Assembly (NCBI GenBank): GCA_021234535.1 | Contig: CM037838.1 | Span: forward strand, 32,236,383-32,300,382 | Reading direction: 5' to 3' | Source: Stichopus chloronotus | Lineage: Eukaryota > Echinodermata > Holothuroidea > Aspidochirotida > Stichopodidae | DNA length: 64,000 nucleotides | Part shown: positions 20,241 to 32,672 of the stretch, in pieces | How the letters are laid out: each line of letters starts with the position of its first letter | Numbering within the stretch: the stretch's first letter is position 1 | Notes under the pieces: generated by a model | The model's input: the letters and a program-made list of their open reading frames with translations, nothing else | Told to the model about the DNA's origin: nothing | Database searches by the model: none | Made by a program: the position numbers and the translations under genes

Positions 20241-22551
20241 CTGTGTAAGTGGTGAAAGAATCCAGACCCGGAAATTCCCATACATAGGTCGGGTTCTCCA
20301 CACAAAAATTCTGCCCCACCATTACAGGGACCAAAATCACCCTATGTAGGTACATGTACGTACTTGCATATGCATGCACGCACATAAATACATAAAAATG
20401 TTTTGTGACTTTTATGAGACAGTTTCAGGTTACCCACCCTTTCTGACTGGCTCTGAAAAGTGACCAAACGAGTCATGGAGAGTTTACATAATTTCTAACT
20501 GGCAAATGTGAAAAATATTCAAGCATTCTAAAGAATTTAGAGTCTATCTATTGCTTTCCCATAATCTTCCAGAACAGATATTTGACACCTGAGTGTTTTT
20601 ATCTACAGAACTTACTACTGCAGTGTTCTTTGTGCAACCCAGCTTAGTGAATTCCACAAATGTCTTTGAGCAATATAGACAGTGAGAAGCTTTACAAAAT
20701 GGCAGAGAGACTGCATGCACAAAGACAGTTGAGAAAGTGTACACAGTAGATAATAACTCTGCCTACAAGCTATGATATGCTTCTTCACTGCAACTGTGCA
20801 TGAGAAAGGGAGTAGAAAGGGACACATGGGGTCAACGTTTCAAACCTACATTCTCACTTATTGATCTGATAACAGTAAGTTACAGTGGACATATCTTAAT
20901 TACCATAGTTGTTCTGCTTCTGGCTGCACAGTCACTGGCATTCACAAGCTTCTCCTGACACTCTACATCTCAGTTTCTACTCAGGTGAACTTGTCAGTAG
21001 TATGGACACCTCTTCTGACTGACTTTACCTATTGGATGAATGTCCAATCACAGATTGCAGCTTTTGTCAATTATTCGGAGAAGTAGCGTACAAGTAGCTC
21101 TGACGAACAAGGCAAAAAAGAAAGTGAAACACATGACACTTCTGTGTCCAATGGTAAAAATAGGTTCCAAACATGGCATGCAATCTACTTCATAAATTAG
21201 ACCTAAAGTTACAGTAGGAATGCTAGGATGTGTGCAATATGCCAAGGAAAGAACAAGGACCTATACCTTGATTTTCTCTGTAACAGTTAAGTCTGGAAGA
21301 GTGCAAATTTTGCAACACTTACGGTACACATGCTGCTGCCTTCATATAAGGCTGCGTTACACCCGTGTACAACGCTCTCAAAGCAGACCCAAGTCGCTGA
21401 AGTTTCCTGACTTTTCTTGCCAGTGATCAAACATACAATGCAGGGGCATGTAATTTGAGTGTAAAGAGCATACCTGTGCGATTCAAAACGGCTTATAATC
21501 TTCGTTTCAGGGGAAAATATCAACATCCCGTAAGAGGATTCTAAAGTTCCCTCGATACTAGCCCAAGTTATGTTGTGGCCATTTTCGCACTGTCCTAGAG
21601 GAATTAGAGGCTAGATTTTGCTATGGTAGCCTTTACCTCTTTCTATCCTTGCAGCGGGAATGATTTTGGTTGAAGGCCATCATTGTCCACCTGCAGAATT
21701 CAGATAAAAATTGGAATTGCTAGAAAGCAACATACCGTGTTTAAACTAGAGGGAGGCATAAAAGACCTATTCATTAATATCATCGTATATTATCGGAACT
21801 TGGATAACAGAGGATGCTCTGATATTAAATCCCAGTGTTCCAGAATGGCCTCTTAGAAGCTGGAATTTGATGATATTGTTTGGAGGGTATGTCGACGTCG
21901 GACTAGAGGTGGTTCCCATTATTTGTGTTTGGTGGCGAGATATTGCCTCTATAATGGCTTAACCGATTCATTATCCAAATCGATATGAAAGGGCGCAAAA
22001 GTTAAGAGAGTTATTTGTTAAAATCAAGATTCCAAATTAAGGACGAATCATTTTACAGTCAGGGCTCGCACGGGGATCTGTTAAATACTAGGAGCAGCAC
22101 TTTGAGCTTATACTCGTTAACGTCCGCCACAGAACACGCATTTTCTAAGAAGAAAAATATTACCATATATGTCAAATACACAACATGTAAAACTGTTTTA
22201 CTACTGATGTCTTTGCTCCACAATTGAGTATGAGAGCAAAAACTGGTCTAGTTGGTCATAAAACCCGATACTTTGTCATATTATTCTTGGAAAGTACGTA
22301 GTAGGCCTATATTCCATAATTTAAAAATACATTTTAACTTATTAAAGGTTTAAAATCTTTCACCACGGTTACATGCAGCCAGCTCATTTTTCACCTCGTC
22401 GTTTCCGATGCAAAATTCTCAGTTGGGGTCTGCGTTATCTTGTTGCGGGAGAGAGTGTCCAACGGCATATATATCCCAATGTTCGTTTTCGAGTTTCATC
22501 GATGCACACAATATTTAATTTAGATGTACCGTAGCAAGCTAAAATTCAAAC

Positions 22552-23240
22552 TCCCTGTGCATGCGTAAGTGAGGAAAATTGGTTATGCTCGGAAGTTAAG
22601 GCGAGAGTTCACCATGGGTGGTAGGTGACATGCGTTGGATATTCATACATAAAAGTCGATCGCCCGGGCGATCTTGCAATGACGTGCGCACACTCGCATG
22701 GAATTGTTTAATTTCAATTTCGGTGGAGCGATAGAAAAAGTTTTATTAGATTATGTACATAAAGTATGATATGGGTTGTTTGTGACTGCAGAAAAGTTTA
22801 GTGTGTGCTCCAATGGGGATTGCGAAATAGTTTGTAGTCTACATTTAAATATTCCTGTGAAGTGTGGAAAAGAACACCGCCATGTTTGGGACCTCTTAAG
22901 TATATAGATTTGCACTAATCTGGACACTTAAGAAATGGTGATCCGTTACTATGGGCACACAAGCAATTTACCTGTGAAGTTTCATGGATGTTCTCAACAC
23001 TGAGGTCTACATGCTTTCAATGTGCAAAAAACAGCACCCTCTAAAGGGAGCTCTGAAGTGCCTTTTGCACCAATTTGAGCTCTTAAGAATTGTTGATCTG
23101 TTATCAGTGGCATGCAAAGAATATACTTGCAAAGTTTTATCGATGTACGCAATAGGCTATGTGCTTTAAATGTGCCCAAATTACCAGCGTCCTCTTTGGG
23201 TTGTTATAAAGTACATTTTGCACCACTTTGAGCACTTAAG
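22552..23240 (+). repeat. dispersed repeat family, section A, copy 1
   Basis: Matches the reverse complement of about 30,900-32,132 (which additionally contains a 561-bp MITE). It includes a perfect 16-bp palindrome GATCGCCCGGGCGATC at 22,658-22,673 and the single TTAA at 22,928-22,931 that is the empty site for that MITE. Confidence 0.8.
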
Positions 23241-23665
23241 ATTTGTTGATCTGTTATCAAGGGCATGGCGAAAATTTATTTCCAAAGTTTCATCCATGCC
23301 CTCAATATGTGCTTGAAATGTATCCAAAATAGCGCCCTCGTTCGGTTGTTCTTAGGCGTCTTTTGCACCAATATGGACACTAAAGAATTGTTGATCTGTT
23401 ATCAGAGGCATGCAAAGAAAATACTTGCAAAGTTTTATCAATGTACTCGATATGTGATTTAAATACGAAAACCACGCCATTGAGGGCGTTTTTAAGTGCC
23501 TTTTGCACCATTTTGTGCACTTCAGAACATCAGATTAAATTTTCAATCAGGACCATGAAATTGACCAGATTGAGTTATTTTCGTGGATGTACTCAAAGAT
23601 GTAATTTAAACGTATTTTGGGGGTCATTCAACACTCTTTCACCCAGACGCTCCATTTTCAAAACT
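22928..23665. repeat. tandem repeat, about five units of 141-155 bp
   Basis: Units start near 22,928, 23,083, 23,236, 23,381 and 23,522, each with CTTAAGAATTGTTGATCTG, then ACTTGCAAAGTTTTATCGATG and an AAGTGCCTTTTGCACCA word. The units have diverged. They form the interior of the dispersed repeat. Confidence 0.7.
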
Positions 23666-23700
23666 TAAGAATGCCCATTCTTGTGTTCCCACACCACCTC
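23390..23700 (+). repeat. dispersed repeat family, section C, copy 1
   Basis: Direct (same-orientation) match to 32,362-32,672, sharing for example GACCA/GGA..TATTTTCGT, AGATGTAATTTAAACGTATT and GGGGGTCATTCAAC. Section A of the same family is inverted between the two loci, so they are rearranged relative to each other. Confidence 0.75.
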
Positions 23701-24661
23701 CTTTCCATTTAAGCAATCACACTTTTGGGCCATCAGTCAGGACCTGTGCATCAGATAATTTGTCTGACATTTTTATTTCTGAACTATGCAGGATACACTT
23801 GATAGTGAAAGTTAGTTCCAAGTGGCATTTTCAATATTCTAAGTCGAGTCATCTGTGCTGTAGTGAGCCTTTATATTAATCACATGTTTAGTTAAACAAC
23901 TGTCAAACTTGATCAAATGCACAGGCGTTCTGTCAGCTCTATATTTTTTTTTGTTTTGTTCCCCCTGTAAATTCGATTAGGCCCTACTTTTATGTTTTCT
24001 TCTTTCCTTTTTTTTCTGGTATTTCCAAGAATGCTTCAATCAATGTTGTTGGCAAGTTACAACGTGCTGTCAATTGATTAGGACAAGTTTCCCCCTATGG
24101 TCACTAGTTTAATGTCTAGTAGGCACATGCCAAGATGCTGCTGATAATGTTACCAAGCCATGTAGTGTACATGTTGGATGATGTTGTCCAAAAGTTGACC
24201 TCATGGGAATGCCTATAATGTATGTCAAAGGTGAAAGTACAAGTATGGATCCAATTTGAAGGGGGGGGGGGGGGATTTCTAGGCTCAGAACTCCTTACCT
24301 GTTTCCCAACGTCAACACCACGAATATGCAAAAATTAACGTACTGTTTGATGGAACTGTGCCAACCGATGGTTTACCATGCATTCTCAGCACCCCCATCT
24401 AGAATCCCGAGTGCGCCACTTCAGTAGAGGCACGCTGTATTTCCATATCACATTGAAATTTCGTTTTAAATAATCTACTATGACTCCTCATTGAAGAACC
24501 TCGTCCATGTGTCATGTCCCTAGAAACAAGAGTATAACTATATCTCTGGGTGCATTTCAAATATCTCATTCCCCCACCCTGCAAACAACGCTTGCAATGC
24601 CACTGGTTTTGAGTGAAAACTGCAAAAAGACTTTCAATAATGTTAAGAAGACTGTTTTCCA
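23701..24661. other. no gene seen; G-homopolymer
   Basis: AT-rich sequence with a run of about 14 G at 24,261-24,274. The 3' part probably includes 3' UTR of the minus-strand terminal exon that ends at 24,662. Confidence 0.5.
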
Positions 24662-24981
24662 TCAAACAAAATACTTCCAAGAACTTTTCTTGTTGTCTAA
24701 ATGAATCTGCTCAAGGTCCGACGACATCCGCTGCCTCTCGGCAGTTTTGGGAATCGAAAAGAAGCTCATGCTAGTTGTATTTTCTGTGACGTTACAAATC
24801 CTCGACGTGCAATCTTCACCATTTCCGACCCCTTTCGGGAGTAAAATAGCGTACGTAGGACTTGCAGTTGAACTGGCGATCCTTAGGTGTGTATGCTGGA
24901 CTCCTAGCTCTAAGAGACTCTGTCCAGTGACGTCAATTTGACCTTCAGAAGGAATCACCTTATGACCGTATCGTTTCAGTT
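24662..24981 (-). CDS. terminal coding exon, unknown protein
   Basis: A strong acceptor (ttctgcttttgtccag) precedes two bases and then 105 codons and TGA at 24,662-24,664. The peptide begins LKRYGHKVIPSEGQIDVTG, continues QSLLELGVQHTHLRIASS, and ends IHLDNKKSSWKYFV. The composition is balanced and GC content is higher than in the flanks, so this is the best single exon in the middle of the window. I do not recognise the family. The exon enters in phase 1. Upstream exons would lie at higher coordinates, but none with a matching donor was secured before 35 kb. Confidence 0.55.
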
Positions 24982-26866
24982 CTGGACAAAAGCAGAAAGG
25001 TTATACAAAAATGACTAAAAATAGGAAACATCATTTCTTTTCTTTTTTTTTTGTTAGGTTGTTTTTGCGCAGAAAATCGTACAAAATCTGTTATACTTAA
25101 TAAAATACTCTGGAGGTGAGGAGAAGACCCTTAAATGTCTCTTAATATGTCCTTTATGGATAATCTCAAATGTAAGGTAACAAGGACGACTGAGATTACC
25201 CCAGTCACCCTTGTCTCTTTAAATCTACAAAAGTTTAAATGTTTCATTCTTCTTACGCCAAGAGTCTATTTTATTAAAAAAAAAAAGAAAAACTTGAAAA
25301 CAAAAGAAACTTTTAAACGTTTAGAAAGTTTAACCAGTAAATTAAAAAGAAACAAAAAAGATCGAAAACCATCTGATACAGCGAGGAACACCCGGAAGAA
25401 TGTCACAGGAAAACAGATTGCGAAACGTTGGCGCGAGGACAATAGTTGGTTTGGTTCTTGTATAGGAGTATAAGATATATATTGACAAGAAATTGTGAAA
25501 TATACCCAACCCGTTAACGTGATATCCAGGTTTTCAAGTAGATTACAGCTACCTCTGTTTATGGGTGGAACTGCTCCTGTGTATAGGTGGGGTGGCAATT
25601 TCTCTTTTGAAATTTTTCAAAGGACATTTTTTTTTAAAGTTTAATGCACACTTGTTTATTTTTATTACTTTTTTTTTTTGGGGTTTTGAGGGGGAACGCA
25701 AAGCCAATAATCATTCCCTTTATTTACAAACTAATGTAGTAATGTGTGTCTTTGTACTTTTGTTGCTCCTTTAGCCTGCCATAGGAGAGTTCTCTGTTAC
25801 ACTGCTGCATTGATACAGCAGGGGTAGAGAGATAAAACAGACCCTCTCATCTTTGTAAACAGGAAGTGACTCATCACTGGCATAGCAACAGGCTGGACAT
25901 TCCTCATCACTGTTGCTCTTGAGCCAGATAAGTAAAGCCAGTGAGGTATGGTTTATCTGGATTGGTCACTTTCTGAGTAATGAATATACGGGGACTTGTT
26001 TACATGTGAACTAGTTTTTGTTTTTTGTTTTTTTGGGGGGGGGGGGATTTAGTATTACTGGGCCAGTTATAGTAGGCTTGTGAACTGATGGCATGTGGCT
26101 GAATCTTCCTTTGTTCTTCACTCCACCATTTGAAGTGCCAAGAAGGAGTCATGGTTCCGTGTGCAGAGAGGTTTTGAGATTGAATTGTTATTATTTTACA
26201 TCTTTGTGGAAGAAGCTTGGTGATCAGATTGAGGCTGCTCTTTTAAGTGGATGGTGCTCCTTTTGAGTGCATGGTTTTTGATTTGGTGACTGGTTGAGAG
26301 ACAATACAAGCACTTCTTAATTAGCCAACTTGGACGGTTTTCTGTCATCATTCGTTTGATGAGTCTCACCTAAGGTCGCGCCTTTTCAGGCCCCCTGCGG
26401 TAGTGCTTTACTACACTAACACAGTGGATGGCTTAAATATTATTACCATAGGCCCAATAAAATCGTAAATATATATATATATTCCTAGCATTTACTTTAA
26501 TCTGTGCCCAAAGACAGTCATACCTGAGGGGATAAAAATGGCGCCTGTAAAGAGAATATGTCAAGGAATGACTTTTTTCATGTCAAGTCTTTTAGCTTGA
26601 AGGCTTGTGAAAAAATCTTTGATTTACGCAAAAGACCCCTTGAGTTATATTTCAGGTGGCCGCGTATAGAGACCGTGTAATGTATTTGTTCTTCAAAAGA
26701 AGTGTATATAGATAATATGCACCCCTCGGCATGACGTTCTGGCGATACATAAACAAAGGAAATGAATCAAAAAACCAGAAGAGATGAACTGGAGAAAATA
26801 ATCGCTTCAGTTGGGACAATTTTTATGTGAATACAAATTTTCACATTTGAATTAATTGCAATACGT

Positions 26867-26894
26867 AATGGGTTGGAATTAATTCCAACCCATT
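26867..26894. repeat. perfect 28-bp palindrome
   Basis: The half-site AATGGGTTGGAATT is followed directly by its exact reverse complement, with no spacer. Confidence 0.9.
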
Positions 26895-29005
26895 TGGATA
26901 TTTTGTGTAAATAGAATCAAATTAAAAGTATTCGAGATGGCCATGTAACATTTCTACCGTAATATACACAATTCGGTATGAGCGTTGCAACAATGTCCTA
27001 GTTTAGCGAAAGTGTGATGGATCGATTCAGTGGCCAACAAATGAAGGCACGCCTAAAAGGTTGTTTGACGAGAGCCGGTGAGGAATCTCTGACATGAAAA
27101 TATAAGGGGCGAGTGTTTGGGGAAACTCCACATACAATTTCGCAGTTGGGATTCCAAGTACGTAGTCTCATGCTAAGCATATCAGGGTACAACTTTAGAG
27201 CATGTTTTTAAACGGTGTGGCTAAAATATTAAGTGCAAACTATTTTGGGGGACTCGAAGAATAGATTGAAGAATAGATTGTGATGAAGTTGAGTGGATAT
27301 ATCCAAATGCATACCCTCGTCGGTATATCCAATGATATACCCTCCTCCGTTCACACATCTTAAAATTCGTTTCTTTAGTTTTTGTTGGGCAGCAGTCACC
27401 CTTGCTCACATTTTTCTTGTTTGACTTCATTAACTTTTTTTCGCGTGATAACAAAGAAGATCAGGCAGTCCTTTTTGGTTGGTAACAAACCCTATCAAAT
27501 TCACTTTGAAAGTGATTTTAACAATTAAGACGAGCAGGTAATGCTGTTAAAGGGGCAGAGTTAGTTGGGGTCGTCGTTCACTTATGTGAAACTCATCATG
27601 TTGAGACCATGAAGTGATGTTACCACAAATAAAACAAACTTATGAAGATTTATATCAGAATAACAACAAAGTTTATTTTTCTTCTCATCTTAAATCGTTC
27701 TAGACTAATCAAATCAACCTAAGGTATCATTGATTCAATTACGTTAAGGTAAACAAAGCATATAGGTCTAAGCTTCAGGACTAAGCTCTTAATTATTAAA
27801 ACAAAACAAAAAAGATGTGCAAGGGGAGAAGACAAAGCCATCAGGGAGATGATTTTATGGTCTATCAGAAAAGCAAGTTATAGCTACTAAGTCACTGGAA
27901 CCATAAATAAAAAGTGAATTGTTTTGATGTTGATTGGTCAACAGTCTTTTGTCAAGAGACCAATGCGATTATCTAGTCATGTTCATCTTTGACAACAAAT
28001 AGAAATTTTCAATCTTACAAAGTTTCTATTGTAGCTAAATAGAAATAGTTATTGTAGGGACGATTTGGATGTTGGATAAGAAAAATGTATTTTTTTCGGT
28101 CACATGTAATTATGTTAAGATGATATATTACACTATCCTTTCACTGAACAAGAAGCGGAAATATGTAAGGAACTAAGAAAACTGCTTATCATTTTTTTCG
28201 AACCTGTGCGGCACTTTCCAGGTGTCCTGGGTTGCATGTACACAACGTTGAAATACGGAACTCATCTTTGCAGTTTCTCAATTATTACAAGAAAAAAATC
28301 ATTTTATGGCAACATGGCAATAATTTGAATTGCTTTTATTTAGAATGCTTAGGGTATTCTATCGCAATTTCCAGAAAAGTTAGTTTAAAAATAATTTTCC
28401 TACTGATACAGCTTTTTTTCATAAAATGTTCTAGACTGAGATGTGTAAAATTCACACTGGTATTTCAGATTTGCTATGACAATTTTTAGGGGACTCAGAC
28501 CCCCACTCCCTCAACCTCGGTAGCAACAGCCTTGGTTATGTGTAGTTTAGCATCCTATTTTAAATGTGAAATTATCTTCCAACATAACCATCATTCACGC
28601 AGGGTCTACTTACTATACTTGTTAAGTTTCGTAACAAAGGTATAAATTAAGGTCGGTAATTTATTGACTAAAGCCGTGAAAATTTGCTGGTGGGCTTGGG
28701 GGCTAACAAGGGAAGGAGGCGTGATGTTTGCATTAAAATTTTGAACATTAAAGTACCCTCCATACCCTAAAGTGCAATTTCGTGCAACATTTATCAACAT
28801 TTAAAGTCATCACTTTTTTTCTGTTACAAAAAATAAATAAATTGCTCTGCAATTTGCTCTGCGATAAGGGGTTTACGTTTGTCCCTGGATTTGCACTTTC
28901 CTCAGGTGAATATTATCAGTGCCTATTGGTGTATCTTTTAAGAGATGGATTCGGAGACCGTGCCTTCTCTGTTTCCCACTCTAGTCAATGATCACCTATA
29001 TAGGC

Positions 29006-29028
29006 AAATAAATAAATAAACAAACAAA

Positions 29029-29059
<31 letters not shown>

Positions 29060-29061
29060 AA
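29006..29061. repeat. (AAAT)n microsatellite
   Basis: About 14 tetranucleotide units with two AAAC variants. Confidence 0.9.
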
Positions 29062-29739
29062 AGACAGCATCACTGAATCGTTTGTTGTTGTATAATACGA
29101 ATTCTTTAAGGCCAGTATTGTCATAAACGGTTTGAAACTCAAGGTGAAGAAGCCAGGGAGAGCAAAAGTTTTTATTTTTTTTTTAAGAAATGTAACACAA
29201 CGCAAGTACGTTTTTATCAAAAATTTTATGAAATAAACGATCACTAACAGAATTTTTACCTTAATTTTTCGTTCTCGGGTAATTTGTAATTTTGTTGGTG
29301 GGATCGATGGGATGGGATCGATGGGAGGTTGACCTGGCCCAACTTTTTTGACTGAATCCAGTCTCGGCTAGAAATTCATTATTCCGAAGTATAATGTTTT
29401 AGATACCCTTAACGAAATGTGAAAATGAAAACTAATTGTAAAATCAATAAAGGGGTTTGTAAGGGAAAACTGCAACTAAAGTAAAAACGAACTTGAAAAA
29501 TAGAGAACTTGAAAAATAGAGAACTTTAAAAAATACAGTTTAATCTTGTTGAAATTCTTTGTACATTTGTCATAATCACAAAATCAGTTTTTCATCTGTG
29601 CTATGTCATTAATAATAGGACACGTTTATTTTCTAGACTGTCAATATACTTTTTGTGCCCAAAATTTTTCATAATTATGTAGGGTTGTCAAGCATGGGTT
29701 TGTCGTCGTTACATTGATCGCTTCTCGACGCTACGGAAG

Positions 29740-30010
29740 TGTAAATCGTGTCGGGGGAATCTGGGGCCTTTTTGACCCCGGAAAGCAGAAGAGCACCCAC
29801 ATTCAGGACAAATTAAGATTGAGCGCCAATATCAGATGACAAGAATGGTTTTGAATTTACAAGCGTCCTCAGAAGGCCGGGAATGACACATCGATGGTGT
29901 TCTAAGCTGCATATAATCAGCTTTGACGTAGAGATTTTATATTTGCAATTTCTCAATGAATGAAAAAAAAAAAAAAAACAGACAATCTGTGAAAAATGCC
30001 AATGTATACA
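29740..30010. repeat. dispersed repeat, copy 2 (degraded)
   Basis: Shares with 17,150-17,350 the order GAGCGCCA, TTTACAA, GGCC(A/G)GGAA, then CAATTTCTCAATGA..GA and TGTGAAAAATG. Diverged. Confidence 0.38.
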
Positions 30011-30899
30011 TACCAGATGGGCTGATTTGATACACGAATTCTAAGGGAGGTATCTCCTTCAATTGGAGCATACAATTATCCCTCACTTTCTTTCATTTGG
30101 AGTTTATTCCCACCCCCACCCAGGTTTCCCTGCCACAATTTTTAGCGGATAATTAATTTTGTTGGGGGAGACTCAAGTTTCGCTCGTCATCACGCATATG
30201 CTAGGTAGAATTGTGAGAAGCATGATTTACGTTGAGCGCCATCATCTTTGACAGGGATCTTACAGGGAACAGGGATACCCTCTAGCCTGACGGAAATCGC
30301 TTGCCCACACTCCGTCCCACCTCTTGGCAAAGTAAGCGAGAACAAATACCCGACAAATTAACATAATATCATTCAAGAGAAATATTTAAGTTTGGTTCCT
30401 TTCTTTAAAATATTTGACAGCAGTGAATTCATGTGAAATGAAGTAAGCAGTGTTTACGTTACATTACTAGTGGTGACTGAAACTGCATAGTGACGTAACC
30501 AGGGTAACCGGTGGTGATGTAACTAATAGTGGTGCAACTGGCGCACGACTATCAGTAGCCTATATAGTGTAACGAGTAGTGGCGGAACCACGCAGGTAAC
30601 TGTTGGGAATTCCCACACATTAAGTTGTATCTGTTATGGTGAAAATTGTGCTGCAAAGTAAAATTTCGTGTGCTCTGGAAATTATTTTACAAAGAAAATT
30701 TTTCCCAGATTGCAAAAGATGGCCCTTCTATGTCTAATCCTAAATGTGGTGAAAAGGACGCGGGATGAAACCGGGAAAGCCCCCCGACTCCACCTTGGAT
30801 CCTCGCCTGTTAACTACAACATTTGTAACAAATACTGACTTACAAGTAGGCTTATAATTAGAGAGATAGATTCTGTTGTAGCAAGTAACGTAAGTTTGG

Positions 30900-32132
30900 G
30901 GTTAAGTACTCAAATTGGTGCTCAAAATGCACTTTAGACCAACCAAAAGGGGACGCTGTTTTGGGCACATGTAAAGCACATAGCCTATTGCGTACATCGA
31001 TGAAACTTTGCAAGTACATTCTTCGCATGCCCTTGATAAAAGATCAACAATTCTTAAGATTTCAAATTCGTGCCAAAGGCACTTAAGAGCGTCCTATAGA
31101 GAGTGCTGTTTTTGCACATTGAAAGCATGTAGGCCTGTTGAGAACATCCATGAAACTTCACTTGAAAATTGCTTGTGTGCCCATAATAACAGATCAGCAT
31201 TTCTTAAAGGTCTGGTGACATGGAAATGACATTTTGAGGTATTGGGTGCATTAGGCATTCAAAATGTTGAAAATAGCGACAAATTGCGTCAAAATCCGTC
31301 AAAAATTGACAGATTTACAGGCAAACTAGTGTCTCACAGCTGTATCATGAATAAACATTGGCTAAATATGGAAATTTGTGATGTCAGGAGAGGGACTCCC
31401 AGGATATGTCTTATGTTAATCCTTTGTTTATGTAACCTTTATTTCAAGGTCACTTGAGAATTTTATATGCCCAGAGGGTTTTATTTTGGAAGCATGTGTT
31501 TTCTCCTTCAAAAATATAGATATCACGCACCAATGTGAAACTCAGTAATTAAGTAATTAAGCGGCAAAATATATAGGGTTAACAAAAGAAAAACTGACAC
31601 TGTGCAACACTCCATGTCATCTGTTTTGCATTTTCTTCAAACTTTGAAAAGTCATATCTCAAAAACGGTAATAGATATAAACACAATTACAACGGATTTT
31701 CACTCAGAGTTTTACTTTGTAATGTTTGCATGAAGGAAGCTCTTTTTTGGATGCATGTCACACGTCCTTTAAGTGTCCAGACCAGTGCAAAATGTACTTA
31801 AGAGGTACCAAACATGGCGGTGTTCTTTTCCACATTTGACAGGAATATTTAAATGTAGGCTACAAACTATTTCGCAATCCCCATTGAAGCACATACTAAA
31901 CTTTTCTGCAGTCACAAACAACCTATGTCATAATTTATTTACATAATCTAGAACTTTTTCTATCGTTCCACCGAAATTGAAATTAACAATTCCATGCGAG
32001 TGTGCGCACGTCATTGCAAGATCGACCTGGCGATCGACTTTTATGTCTGAATATACAACGCATGTTACAGAACACCCACGGGGAACTCTCTCTATAAGCA
32101 CATCCAATGTTCCTCACTTAAGCACATGGAGT
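30900..32132 (-). repeat. dispersed repeat family, section A, copy 2 (inverted, MITE-bearing)
   Basis: Reverse complement of 22,552-23,240 over its whole length except for the MITE at 31,208-31,768. Markers include the CTTTTTCTATCGTTCCACCG stretch near 31,955 and TGCGCACGTCATTGCAAGATC near 32,005. Confidence 0.8.
31204..31772. mobile_element. 561-bp TTAA MITE, copy 2
   Basis: The element spans 31,208-31,768, begins AGGTCTGGTGACATG and ends CATGTCACACGTCCT, with perfect TTAA on both sides (31,204-31,207; 31,769-31,772). Its interior is the reverse complement of copy 1 at 11,374-11,913. The paralogous locus at 22,921-22,936 has one TTAA between the same flanks (TGGACAC / GAAATG), confirming the borders. 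Confidence 0.8.
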
Positions 32133-32361
32133 GGCAACTAGCTGACAGACACTTTTTAACTTCAGCTCAAAAGTCTGCGTGGTTGAGTATTGCAATGTCT
32201 ATACCTTTATGAAACGGTTAAAAGTGACAAAGAGGTCGTGTCAGTGCGTTTAATCCAAGCAAGTCCATTAACATTGCCTTTTACATTACTGATAGGAACA
32301 CAAGTTTTTTTTTGTTGTTGTTGCCTGTGTTGCTTCTAGATATCACACTTTAAAATTGTCG

Positions 32362-32672
32362 GTTGATCTGTCATCAGTGGCATACAAAGACGGTACTTGC
32401 AACGTTTCATCGACGTACTTGATATGTGATGTAAATGTGAAAATCACGTCGATTGAGGGCGTTCTTAAGTACCTTTTGCACCATTTGGTGCACTTAAAAA
32501 AATATTCATTTGCATCCAAGGCCATGAAATTGACCGGACTGCGCTATTTTCGTCGATGCACTCAAAGATGTAATTTAAACGTATTTGGGGGTCATTCAAC
32601 TCTCCCTCACCCCTAGACGCACCATTGTCAAATTTAAGAATGTCCATTCTTTTGTTCCTACACCAACGCCTT
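32362..32672 (+). repeat. dispersed repeat family, section C, copy 2
   Basis: Direct match to 23,390-23,700. Adjacent section A is in the opposite orientation here, so a local inversion or separate insertions built this locus. Confidence 0.75.

Larger units (their letters stand above)
24982..30899. other. long stretch without supported gene
   Basis: AT-rich, with a G-run near 26,034-26,046, a 28-bp perfect palindrome at 26,867-26,894, the AAAT repeat at 29.0 kb and the degraded repeat copy at 29.74 kb. Open frames such as the one at 26,998-27,192 (minus) lack splice or family support. Confidence 0.5.

Noticed and set aside
25135..25473. 112-codon plus-strand frame rich in Lys and Arg
   Set aside because: Its lysines come from A-rich low-complexity DNA, with no splice or family support.
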